Translations under genes and position numbers: made by a program
From: Methanomicrobiales archaeon
GTDB lineage: Archaea; Halobacteriota; Methanomicrobia; Methanomicrobiales; Methanoculleaceae
Assembly (NCBI GenBank): GCA_012511245.1
Contig: JAAZGM010000207.1
Coordinates: 1-9,284, forward strand
Reading direction: 5' to 3'
DNA length: 9,284 nt
Part shown: positions 1 through 6,270 of the stretch, in pieces
How the letters are laid out: every line of letters starts with the position of its first letter
How positions within the stretch are numbered: position 1 is the stretch's first letter
The notes under the pieces: generated by a model
The model's input: the letters and a program-made list of their open reading frames with translations, nothing else
The model's database searches: none
What the model was told of the DNA's origin: nothing

Positions 1-53
1 GCCTGATACTCTTCTTCAGTTTCCCTGATGTTTTTCAGGACATCGATCTTCAT
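1..53 (-). CDS. ahaH: A-type ATP synthase subunit H, N-terminal fragment
   Basis: Only the first 17 codons and part of the 18th lie in the window; the gene runs off the left edge. The visible peptide MKIDVLKNIRETEEEYQ is charged and helical and matches my memory of the start of archaeal ATP synthase subunit H (AhaH), a coiled-coil peripheral-stalk subunit of the membrane A1AO ATP synthase. This gene usually opens the aha operon. The ATG at 53 is chosen because an excellent Shine-Dalgarno (AGGAGG, minus strand, 59-64) sits just upstream. An in-frame ATG at 77 would place that motif inside the coding region and is less likely. The 5' leader carries a TATA-like element at 99-107, so the gene probably has its own promoter. 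Identification rests on a short peptide; another small coiled-coil protein remains possible. Confidence 0.6.
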   Translation of the reverse strand, partial: MKIDVLKNIRETEEEYQ

Positions 54-98
54 CAAACCCTCCTTCTCACGGCTCATGAATAATTGATGAAAATAAGC

Positions 99-107
99 AT
101 ATATTTA
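99..107 (-). promoter_or_regulatory. Putative TATA box for ahaH
   Basis: On the minus strand this reads TAAATATAT, preceded by an A-rich BRE-like stretch, inside the most AT-rich patch at this end of the window. Start of transcription would be expected about 25 bases downstream, near 75-78, giving a leader of roughly 24 bases that contains the AGGAGG motif. The element overlaps the stop codon of the upstream gene (105-107), so the ATP synthase operon seems to start its own transcript at the very end of that gene. Inferred from position and composition only. Confidence 0.5.
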
Positions 108-632
108 TTGTTGTTTGTCCGCTGAGGTTTTCTCTGCATTTAGATACCTCACTGCCACTCCATAAGGCAGGTTTCGTAGTGCAACTCCGCCGGGAACCCC
201 GGCAAGCAAAAGCCCGGCAAGCTCCGCTGACGAGCAGAGGAGATGCTGTTCAGGGTGAGTCCCCCGGCGTATATCGCAGGAAAGATGGATCTCCGGAGCA
301 ACCGAGACGACCATAGAGAGCCGTCTCGATCCGGGATGATCCTTTCCGAGGACAACGAGCGGGACATGGTAGCGCCGGACCAGCTCGAGCATCATCCGCG
401 CCTGCTCGACATGACCGCCTTCCGGCATCGAGACGGCGATGAGATCATCGGGGTCGACGGCAAGGCAGTATTCGTCGTCGGGCGTCTCGATGCAGAGAGG
501 GAACCGGGAACCGGCTTTCGCAGCGAGCAGAAAAGAGCGTTCTCCCTGAAGAAGGAGAACCTCGTCACCGAGGGGTACGGTCGTCACGTCCGGCCCGGCG
601 GGGGAACTCGTCTCTTCAGGCTTCTTCGACAT
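105..632 (-). CDS. Conserved-looking protein of unknown function, 175 aa
   Basis: I do not recognise a named family with certainty. The protein has no signal peptide or membrane segment and looks like a cytosolic alpha/beta protein. Strand-like hydrophobic stretches (EVLLLQ near 24-29, FLLAA 34-38, CLAVD 56-60, DLIAVSM 63-69, PLVVLG 91-96, MVVSV 107-111) alternate with a helix at about 73-88. A distinctive block follows at about 119-138 (CDIRRGTHPEQHLLCSSAEL) with two cysteines and two histidines. The frame is open upstream to a GTG at 689, but that lies inside the zinc-ribbon gene. The ATG at 632 is preferred; it overlaps the end of that gene by 17 bases, suggesting translational coupling. 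The gene ends at the ahaH promoter. Codon use matches neighbours. I recall similar proteins in other Methanomicrobiales, but that is memory, not a search. Confidence 0.8.
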   Translation of the reverse strand: MSKKPEETSSPAGPDVTTVPLGDEVLLLQGERSFLLAAKAGSRFPLCIETPDDEYCLAVDPDDLIAVSMPEGGHVEQARMMLELVRRYHVPLVVLGKDHPGSRRLSMVVSVAPEIHLSCDIRRGTHPEQHLLCSSAELAGLLLAGVPGGVALRNLPYGVAVRYLNAEKTSADKQQ

Positions 633-771
633 CTTCCGACTGGCAGCTCGGGCACATGGGCCGCTTCCCGAGGCCTTTGAACCGTTCACCGCACTCTCTG
701 CAGCGGTAATTCTTGCCCTTCACCCGCTCACCATCAAACTCGATATCGACAGGTCCACCGACTGTACACAT
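616..771 (-). CDS. Small zinc-ribbon protein, 51 aa
   Basis: This short reading frame encodes 51 residues beginning MCTVGGPVDIEFDGERVKGK. It carries two CxxC knuckles, C24-x-x-C27 (YRCRECG) and C40-x-x-C43 (MCPSCQ), separated by a 12-residue basic linker. That is the classic layout of a one-domain zinc ribbon of the rubredoxin/TFIIB-like type. The knuckles bind one zinc ion in known relatives; whether it contacts RNA, DNA or protein cannot be told. Its start is supported by a GGTGAT Shine-Dalgarno five bases upstream of the ATG. The stop codon lies inside the next gene on the same strand (17-base overlap), so the two are probably co-transcribed and coupled. The regular cysteine spacing and codon use make it a real gene despite its size. 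Confidence 0.82.
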   Translation of the reverse strand: MCTVGGPVDIEFDGERVKGKNYRCRECGERFKGLGKRPMCPSCQSEDVEEA

Positions 772-776
772 CTGAT

Positions 777-782
777 ATCACC
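777..782 (-). promoter_or_regulatory. Ribosome binding site of the zinc-ribbon gene
   Basis: The minus strand reads GGTGAT with five bases between it and the ATG at 771. This matches the archaeal anti-Shine-Dalgarno complement GGAGGTGATC and fixes the start of the 51-residue gene. Confidence 0.6.
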
Positions 783-803
783 AGGAGAGAGGTGGAAGGC
801 AAA

Positions 804-811
804 GAATAAAA
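804..811 (-). promoter_or_regulatory. Possible TATA box for the zinc-ribbon operon
   Basis: The minus strand reads TTTTATTC here, about 33-40 bases before the ATG at 771, which would place the transcript start near 782, just at the ribosome binding site. A second AT-rich candidate (minus-strand CATTTTAG) lies at 823-830. The 104-base gap between the secretion platform gene and this operon is the only place for a promoter, but neither match is strong. Confidence 0.3.
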
Positions 812-837
812 CCCTATCGGGGCTAAAATGCCGCGAA

Positions 838-877
838 GAGGGAGACAAACAGGGTTTTGTAGGGCAATGGCTCCCTC
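838..877 (-). terminator. Possible terminator hairpin after the secretion operon
   Basis: A perfect 7-base inverted repeat (GAGGGAG at 838-844, CTCCCTC at 871-877) encloses a 26-base loop that itself can form a 5-base stem (ACAAA 845-849 with TTTGT 856-860). It begins at the stop codon of the FlaJ/TadC-like gene, and the minus strand continues into a short T tract in CATTTTAG. Placement suggests transcript termination, but the long loop and distant T run make this tentative. Confidence 0.33.
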
Positions 878-2816
878 AGAGGAGGATGGTGAAGACCACA
901 AGAGCGATGATGAGCATCACAGCCGCGTGCTTGACCCCTGCCCGGAGCGATGCCTCCCCCATCTGCCCGGCGATCAGGCCGGAGAAGAGTGCCTGGATGA
1001 GGCAGGCGTGGTAGAGGAGAAGCCTGAACGTCGTGACTGAGGTATCCCCGAGGGAGACGGGATCGGTCACCATGCCGCCGGGAGAGAGAGTGTTGACATC
1101 GGCAAGCACGGAGAGGAACTGGGTATCGATGACGGCCACGACGAAGAGGAAGACGATGAAGACCAGGTAGACGATGGCGGTGTAGATGAACATCTCACCT
1201 CCCCTCTCACGCTTGAGATTTTCCGAGATCGCCGCATCACGGGCTGCTATAGAGAGCACCTCACCGATATCCCCGGTCATCCGGCTCGCGGTCGTGATCA
1301 GGGTGATCGACCGGGCGATGGTGGGGGTGCGTATCCGCTCCTCGAACCGGACGAGGGCGTCCTGGACGTTTGCACCCCACTCAATGTCGCGCCCGACCTT
1401 CTTGATCTCATACGTCAATACCCCGAGGTCGGCCCTGACAAGGATCTCGATCGCCTGCGCAAGCGTCAGGCCGACCTGATTTATCCCGGAGAGACGGTTC
1501 AGGAACTCAGGGATGCTCGCCTCAATCGCCATCACCTTGCTCCGCCAGAACTGGTGGAAGACCCCGAAGGGGATGAGGAGGATCAGCAGCGCCACGATAA
1601 GGTGATCGTCCAGGACATCGACGAGGATCTCGGGGTCGGCGTAGGCTGGAGTCGCGAGAAAGACGAAGAGGATGTATGCAAGCGCAACCGGCACCGTCAC
1701 GTACAACGTCCGGTTCGGTTCGATGAGGAACGTCTCGAGGGGGCGGCGCAGGAATGCCCGGATGTGCCTGACCCTGTCGTAGTGGTTGAGCTGCTGGACC
1801 AGTAACTCTTCGCCGGCCCGTTCTTCGGTGCGGACATCGCTAAACTCGCGGAGCCATTTCATCTCGGTGTAGCGTTCGACCGTCTCGGTCTTGATCGAGA
1901 TGGTGTCGATGGCAAGGATGAAGAAGAGCGAACCGACGGGGATGAGGAGATAGATGACGATCGCAAGCTGCAAAACCGGCGCACTGCTCATGAAACCCAT
2001 GACGAGCATGACGATGATGATGAAGAGCGGACCGGCGACAAAGAGCGTCACATACCCCTCAGCCATCAGTTGCAGCGTAGAGAGGAACGTCTTCTGCTCG
2101 AACCGGGCATCCTCCTGGTACACCCGCACCCGTGTTTCAAGGAACCCGAGCACATCTCCCCCGCTCTCGACAACGGAGACGAGATCCTGGATGAACTCCG
2201 CAAGTTTCTCCGAAGGGGTCGTCTCCTGCAGGTGCCGGAGCGCCGTTATCTGGTCATACCCAAAGTAATCGGTATCACGGACGACCCGTCGGAACTCATG
2301 GGCGACTTCACCATAGACTGCCGCACTCTCGCCGATTGCACGAAAGATCGGGACAATCTGTGCTCCGCCCCGCCGCATGGCATACATATAGGAGACAGCG
2401 CTGTGGAGCACCAGATTGATCCGGGCCTCCCGGTTCTTCTTCTGGATAGATGGGTAGCGCAAGAAGAGGATGTAGACGATATACGCGGAGATGACGAAGA
2501 TAACAACACATATGGCGAACCGGATAGCCATAATCGAGGCATCCGTCATCACGAACTCAGGAAATCGGAAGGCAAAGACGTTATAGACGCTGATGCTCAG
2601 CGCCGGGGACGGGAAGAAGCGCAGCACGAAGTATCCCAGTATTGCACAAAAAAGACCAAAAAGCCCTGAAACGAGGTAGGTGCGCAGCAGGTACCGCTCG
2701 AGTGTCGTCCCCATGTTCGCCGCGATCAGGTCGGCACGAAGGTTGCGGTATCCCACGGGGTTGCGCTCCACACTCCGGCGGATGAGATGGTGGAGTGATA
2801 CGCACCAGGACGGCAT
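876..2816 (-). CDS. FlaJ/TadC-type secretion platform membrane protein
   Basis: A 646-residue polytopic protein with two type II secretion F (T2SF) domains, the inner-membrane platform that a motor ATPase turns in type IV pili, archaella and Tad systems. I count nine likely membrane helices at about 48-68, 95-119, 254-276, 282-304, 370-389, 404-421, 543-564, 598-617 and 629-646. Two cytoplasmic helical domains fill about 130-250 and 425-540. Each contains the family's Gly-rich turn (VESGGDVLGFLE near 216-227; SRMTGDIGEVLS near 511-522). Nine helices with duplicated T2SF domains resemble archaeal FlaJ (ArlJ) more than single-domain bacterial TadC. The ATG overlaps the TGA of the upstream ATPase gene by one base (TGATG), so the two are translated together. 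No strong ribosome binding site is visible. No prepilin is nearby, so the exported filament is unknown. Confidence 0.93.
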   Translation of the reverse strand: MPSWCVSLHHLIRRSVERNPVGYRNLRADLIAANMGTTLERYLLRTYLVSGLFGLFCAILGYFVLRFFPSPALSISVYNVFAFRFPEFVMTDASIMAIRFAICVVIFVISAYIVYILFLRYPSIQKKNREARINLVLHSAVSYMYAMRRGGAQIVPIFRAIGESAAVYGEVAHEFRRVVRDTDYFGYDQITALRHLQETTPSEKLAEFIQDLVSVVESGGDVLGFLETRVRVYQEDARFEQKTFLSTLQLMAEGYVTLFVAGPLFIIIVMLVMGFMSSAPVLQLAIVIYLLIPVGSLFFILAIDTISIKTETVERYTEMKWLREFSDVRTEERAGEELLVQQLNHYDRVRHIRAFLRRPLETFLIEPNRTLYVTVPVALAYILFVFLATPAYADPEILVDVLDDHLIVALLILLIPFGVFHQFWRSKVMAIEASIPEFLNRLSGINQVGLTLAQAIEILVRADLGVLTYEIKKVGRDIEWGANVQDALVRFEERIRTPTIARSITLITTASRMTGDIGEVLSIAARDAAISENLKRERGGEMFIYTAIVYLVFIVFLFVVAVIDTQFLSVLADVNTLSPGGMVTDPVSLGDTSVTTFRLLLYHACLIQALFSGLIAGQMGEASLRAGVKHAAVMLIIALVVFTILL

Positions 2817-4495
2817 CAGCGGATCAACTCGCGGAGGCTATCAAGAGAGGCGAGCACCCGGTCCGGCTCAATCGCGTAGATCTGGATGAGCCGGGCGACA
2901 GCCCGGTAATCCCTGATCCCCTGTTCAAGCATCGCAAGGAGGATCTTTCGCCGGACTTGCAACTCTTCCTCGAACTGGTTCCGGCTCCAGCCGCGGTAAT
3001 CCATGATCCCGGAAAAGATCCGGGATCGGCCGGAGTAGGCGAAGGTATCGTCCACAGGATCGTACTCGAAGACCGTGTTCACCTGGAGGTTGCCGGTGAG
3101 TGAGTCGATCCCGACGATCTCGACGATCTCCCGGCACCGCCTCACGCGGTCGCGCCCCCGGTAGGTGAGCGCCTGAACCGATATCACGTCCAGCGCCTGG
3201 AGCATATTTCGCGGCACATTGAGCGGTTCGCTCCCCAGACGGTGGATCGCCGCATCGACACCGCTCGCGTGCATGGTAGAGAACGTCGTGTGCCCGGTAT
3301 TCATCGCCTGGAAGAGTGTCTGGGCTTCGCTCCCCCTGACCTCACCGACCAGGATGTATTCGGGACGCTGCCGCATCGCAGCCTTGAGGAGGGAGAACAT
3401 CCCGATGGTGGCGCCGGAGACCTCGGAGATCGTCTCGCGCGTGACGCTTGCAACCCAGTTCTCGTGGTAGAGCGTGATCTCCCGGGTATCCTCGATGGAG
3501 ACGATCTTTGCAAGCGGGGGAATGAAGAGGGCGACAGCGTTCAGCGATGTGGTCTTTCCCGATGCCGTGCCGCCGACGAAGAGCATGCTTTTGTTGTTCT
3601 CGATCGCCATCCAGAAGTAGACGAGCTGATCGACGTCGAAGGTGTTCGACTCGATCAGTTCTACAGGTGTGAACGGTGCTTCACGGAACTTCCGGATCGT
3701 GAACGATGTGCCGCGAGGGGTGATCTCATCACCGAACGTGAGCTGCAACCGTGAGCCGTCAGGAAGGGTCGCATCGACGAGGGGGCTCCCGATGGAGACA
3801 TGTTTTCCCGAGCGCTGTGCGAGCGTGATGGCAAGCGAGTTCAGGGCAGGTTCGTCAAACCGGATCGTTGTCCGGATGTTATGGTATTTCCGGTGGTACA
3901 GGAAGAGCGGGATCTGGACACCGTCACAGGATATATCTTCGATCCAGGGATCTTTCATCAGTCCATCGATACGCGACCACCCAAGGAAGTTGCGTTCGAG
4001 ATAGTAACGGAGCCGGAAGATCGAGGTGTCGGTGAGAGTGAGCCCATACTCATGAAATAACCCCTGCGCCTTCCCGGAGAGGACCTCACGGCGGTCGGCG
4101 GTAAGGTCATGATCATCAAGGATCAGGATGTCGCGGAGATCCTCAAAGAGTCGTTCCAGGAGTTCGTACTCAAACTTTGAGAGCACCGGTTCGAAGAGGA
4201 AGTACTCAGCCAGATTGGTCTGCGTGTTCCGGGCGATGACGGTCAGTGCAAGACCTTCAGTGACCCAGTATCGCTCAAGTTCTTCATAAGCCGGGGGAAG
4301 AGTCACGTCCACGAGGTGGCCATGCACCGCAGGGTCATACCCCTCCGGGTCCCTGCCGGTCTTTCGGAAACAGAGGATCCGGTTCAGGAGAGGGGCCAGA
4401 GCAGAACGATCTCCTTCCTGTGCAGCTGCGCTCTCATCGGAGATACGCTCATACTCCCTCCCTTCATCATGCGATTCCCGGTGGTTACTCTGCAT
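2816..4495 (-). CDS. Type II/IV secretion (GspE/FlaI-like) motor ATPase
   Basis: A 559-residue hexameric-motor ATPase of the VirB11/PilT/FlaI family, which powers filament assembly from the cytoplasmic face of the membrane. Visible motifs (numbered from the ATG at 4495): Walker A GGTASGKTT at 308-316, Asp box IVSIEDTREITL at about 331-342, Walker B YILVGEVRGSE at about 380-390, His box GHTTFSTMHASGVDAAIHRL at about 401-420. All look intact, so it should hydrolyse ATP. The N-terminal half (about 60-300) holds the FlaI-like N domain, including WIEDISCDGVQIPLFLYHR. A helical tail of about 45 residues ends the protein. The frame is open to a TTG at 4630, but that extension runs through a perfect TATA element, so I start at the first ATG. 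Size then matches FlaI (about 550). A TTG at 4567 is a weaker alternative. It forms an operon with the platform gene. Confidence 0.93.
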   Translation of the reverse strand: MQSNHRESHDEGREYERISDESAAAQEGDRSALAPLLNRILCFRKTGRDPEGYDPAVHGHLVDVTLPPAYEELERYWVTEGLALTVIARNTQTNLAEYFLFEPVLSKFEYELLERLFEDLRDILILDDHDLTADRREVLSGKAQGLFHEYGLTLTDTSIFRLRYYLERNFLGWSRIDGLMKDPWIEDISCDGVQIPLFLYHRKYHNIRTTIRFDEPALNSLAITLAQRSGKHVSIGSPLVDATLPDGSRLQLTFGDEITPRGTSFTIRKFREAPFTPVELIESNTFDVDQLVYFWMAIENNKSMLFVGGTASGKTTSLNAVALFIPPLAKIVSIEDTREITLYHENWVASVTRETISEVSGATIGMFSLLKAAMRQRPEYILVGEVRGSEAQTLFQAMNTGHTTFSTMHASGVDAAIHRLGSEPLNVPRNMLQALDVISVQALTYRGRDRVRRCREIVEIVGIDSLTGNLQVNTVFEYDPVDDTFAYSGRSRIFSGIMDYRGWSRNQFEEELQVRRKILLAMLEQGIRDYRAVARLIQIYAIEPDRVLASLDSLRELIR

Positions 4496-4590
4496 ACTCT
4501 CGTCTAACCCCCACTCGCTGAACCCGGGAGCGCCGGCGGCAGACAGGGCTCCTGAGACAGCTTGCAATACTAGGTTGTGGGGAGGAGGAT

Positions 4591-4600
4591 ATTTATAAAT
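4591..4600 (-). promoter_or_regulatory. Palindromic TATA box of the secretion operon
   Basis: The ten bases ATTTATAAAT are identical on both strands and are a near-ideal archaeal TATA element. Read on the minus strand, transcription would start around 4570, leaving a leader of about 75 bases before the ATG at 4495. Because the motif is symmetrical, polarity must come from the flanking BRE. On the plus strand it could also direct a transcript starting near 4622 toward the KaiC-like genes. Confidence 0.6.
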
Positions 4601-4670
4601 CTGTGTTTTCTTCGCGGAAGATGTCGCCAATAGCCGTAACTTCCCTGAAAATCAGATCGAACCAGAACAC

Positions 4671-4678
4671 TTTAATCG
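4671..4678 (+). promoter_or_regulatory. Possible TATA box of the KaiC-like gene pair
   Basis: TTTAATCG lies 26-33 bases before the ATG at 4704, preceded by an A-rich BRE-like AGAACAC. This spacing would put the transcript start at or within a few bases of the ATG, making the message leaderless. That agrees with the absence of any Shine-Dalgarno motif before this gene. An alternative TATA is CATATATG at 4686-4693, which would instead favour the in-frame ATG at 4728. Confidence 0.4.
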
Positions 4679-4685
4679 TTCCCTT

Positions 4686-4703
4686 CATATATGAGATATA
4701 TCT
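4686..4703. repeat. Two adjoining short palindromes before the KaiC-like start
   Basis: CATATATG (4686-4693) is directly followed by AGATATATCT (4694-4703), each a perfect palindrome, and the second abuts the ATG at 4704. They could be an operator for a dimeric regulator at the start site, an extra TATA element, or chance in an AT-rich promoter. Only the symmetry is seen. Confidence 0.35.
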
Positions 4704-5540
4704 ATGCACGACCGCCTCCAGATACGGATGCCAACGGGCATCGCTTCACTTGACCCAGTTCTGGAAGGGGGCGTTCCACCGGGATCGGCGGTACTGCTCC
4801 TCGGTGAACACGGGGCTGGAAATGTTGAGTTTGCACAGTCCTCACTCATGCATCTCTCCCAGTTGAAACAGAGCGGAACAACCAGAAAACAGATCCAGCT
4901 CCCGGCCACCATGTCCTATGTGACATTTACCCGGATGCGGGAGGATGTCCTGAAGGAGATGGCGCTCTCGTTCAACCCGGCCCTCTACGAGCAGCTCGGC
5001 GAGGAGATCATCTTCCACGACCTCTCGGAGCTGTACTTTGATGCAAGCATCGTCCCGCCGGACTGGTATTGTACGGGAAGCATCATCGAGCGGTTACAGA
5101 GGAAGCAGCGCAGGGAGAACAGTGATATCCTCTCAGAACTCGCCAGAGTGCTCGGCGAGATCCCGGAAAACAGCCTGGTCATCCTGGATTCGCTGACCGA
5201 TGTCGCGCCCTCGCTTATGCAAGGAACCCAATGGAATGCGTTCATCGCTTTCCTGCGCGGGTTGCAGCAGATGACAAAACGCCGGAGCACCACCATCTAC
5301 CTGCTGCTCACATCCGGCATCCTGGACAGGTCACGGGAGCTTGAGATCGCTGATTGTGTCGATGCCACGATCCTCTTTGGATGGGAGGATATGGGTGCGC
5401 AGCGCCGGCAGAGGGTCATGTATTTCGAACGGTTTCGTGGCGTGATGCCCCGTCTTGAGGAGAAGAATCTGGTGAAGTTCGCCATCTCGGTCTCAGCAGC
5501 GGAGGGGCTTGAGGTGCGTAACATCAGGATGGTGGTATGA
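4704..5540 (+). CDS. KaiC/Rad55-like protein with degenerate P-loop
   Basis: A 278-residue RecA-fold protein. The N-terminus has the KaiC-family signature (MPTGIASLDPVLEGGVPPGS, residues 9-28), leading into strand AVLLLGEHG. The Walker A position reads GEHGAGNV at 34-41: the invariant lysine is Asn40 and the Thr/Ser is Val41, so normal nucleotide hydrolysis is unlikely. A Walker B-like strand ends in Asp162 (SLVILDS). The C-terminal third has LLLTSGILD (200-208) and a final strand region. From memory it resembles the haloarchaeal 'HTR-like' RecA-superfamily proteins, which share a similar lysine-less loop, so decay may be a family trait. It overlaps the next gene by four bases (ATGA). No ribosome binding site precedes the ATG; an ATG at 4728 is possible but would cut close to the signature. 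Its place beside a FlaI/FlaJ-like pair suggests a FlaH-like regulatory role; this is inference. Confidence 0.85.
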   Translation: MHDRLQIRMPTGIASLDPVLEGGVPPGSAVLLLGEHGAGNVEFAQSSLMHLSQLKQSGTTRKQIQLPATMSYVTFTRMREDVLKEMALSFNPALYEQLGEEIIFHDLSELYFDASIVPPDWYCTGSIIERLQRKQRRENSDILSELARVLGEIPENSLVILDSLTDVAPSLMQGTQWNAFIAFLRGLQQMTKRRSTTIYLLLTSGILDRSRELEIADCVDATILFGWEDMGAQRRQRVMYFERFRGVMPRLEEKNLVKFAISVSAAEGLEVRNIRMVV

Positions 5541-6232
5541 TGGCGGGCAGGGTGAAGTTCGGGATCGTGGGCCTGGATGTGATGCTCGCGGGCGGTCTCC
5601 TCGACCGGAGCATCTGCACAATAATCGGCGCTTACGGCACCGGGAAGACGACGTTCGCCCTCCAGTTCGCCTATGAGGGGCTCCAGCAAGGCGAGAGAGT
5701 GATCTACATCAGCCTCAAGGAGCGGGAGGAGATACTCCAGGCCACGATGGCACAGAAAGGGTGGAAGACAGAGGATTTTGGCGATCGGTTCTCCCTTCTC
5801 CGACTGGATCCGACCGATTTCAACCTTGCTATCAGCAGCATCAAGAGCGAACTTCCCGCCCTCATCAGGAGCACAGGGGCGACAAGGGTGATCATCGATC
5901 CGATATCCCTCTTCGAGGGGATCTTTGTGGATGAGTCCGTCCGGCGCCGGGAGATGTTCAGGCTCACAGAGGTGATGCGGGACGAGAACTGTACGCTCCT
6001 GCTGACGAGCGAGGGGGGGTCGGTAAACCGGGATGGGAGCACGCATGGTCTCGTGGAGTGCCTCTCGGATACGGTGATCCTCCTGCGTTACGTTCGCTCT
6101 CCGGGATTCACCGAGGTGCATCTGACCATTGAAGTCGCAAAAATGCGCCGTTCGGCTCATTCCCGGGAGATAAAACCGTTTGATATCCTCCAGGACGAGA
6201 TCGTGGTATACTCAGAAGCAAGCCTGTTTTAA
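5537..6232 (+). CDS. KaiC/Rad55-like ATPase with intact P-loop
   Basis: A 231-residue single-domain KaiC-family protein. Features in order: GIVGLDVMLAGGLLDRS (9-25), the family entry signature; Walker A GAYGTGKTT (31-39), intact; ISLKEREE (58-65), where KaiC relatives carry catalytic glutamates; Walker B RVIID ending at Asp121; and the C-terminal motif KMRRSAHSREIKPFDI (202-217), matching the KaiC-family pattern around RxSxHSxxIRPF. It should bind and probably hydrolyse ATP. It starts within the previous gene's stop (ATGATGA arrangement). The second Met at 5540 has a better spaced GGTGG (5531-5535), so the true protein may be one residue shorter. Translational coupling and shared fold suggest it partners the degenerate upstream protein. 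No fused helix-turn-helix or sensor domain is present, so a signalling or motor-regulating role is only inferred. Confidence 0.9.
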   Translation: MMAGRVKFGIVGLDVMLAGGLLDRSICTIIGAYGTGKTTFALQFAYEGLQQGERVIYISLKEREEILQATMAQKGWKTEDFGDRFSLLRLDPTDFNLAISSIKSELPALIRSTGATRVIIDPISLFEGIFVDESVRRREMFRLTEVMRDENCTLLLTSEGGSVNRDGSTHGLVECLSDTVILLRYVRSPGFTEVHLTIEVAKMRRSAHSREIKPFDILQDEIVVYSEASLF

Positions 6233-6233
6233 C

Positions 6234-6256
6234 GGTGCAGAGACAGTACCTGCACC
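6234..6256 (+). terminator. Hairpin directly after the KaiC-like operon
   Basis: GGTGCAG (6234-6240) and CTGCACC (6250-6256) form a perfect 7-base stem with a 9-base loop, two bases after the TAA at 6230-6232. A short T run (6260-6263) follows. It may end or stabilise the KaiC-pair transcript. Confidence 0.45.
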
Positions 6257-6270
6257 ACATTTTGAGAGAA

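Noticed and set aside
633..689. GTG-started N-terminal extension of the 175-residue unknown protein
   Set aside because: The extra 19 residues are encoded entirely within the zinc-ribbon gene in another frame and look like shadow sequence; the ATG at 632 is a better start.
828..1040. Possible 70-codon plus-strand gene near the end of the platform gene
   Set aside because: Mostly antisense to the last helices of the FlaJ/TadC-like protein, and low-complexity charged translation.
2070..2669. 199-codon plus-strand frame opposite the FlaJ/TadC-like gene
   Set aside because: Highly charged, featureless translation directly antisense to membrane-helix codons of a well-supported gene; no ribosome binding site noted.
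3242..3754. 170-codon plus-strand frame opposite the secretion ATPase
   Set aside because: It is the complement of the Walker A, Walker B and His-box coding region and shows no family features.
5297..6160. Long open frame of 287 codons on the minus strand opposite the KaiC-like genes
   Set aside because: It lies opposite two clearly coding plus-strand genes with intact family motifs, spans their junction, and its translation is rich in Arg, His and Pro with no domain; typical of antisense frames in GC-rich genes.
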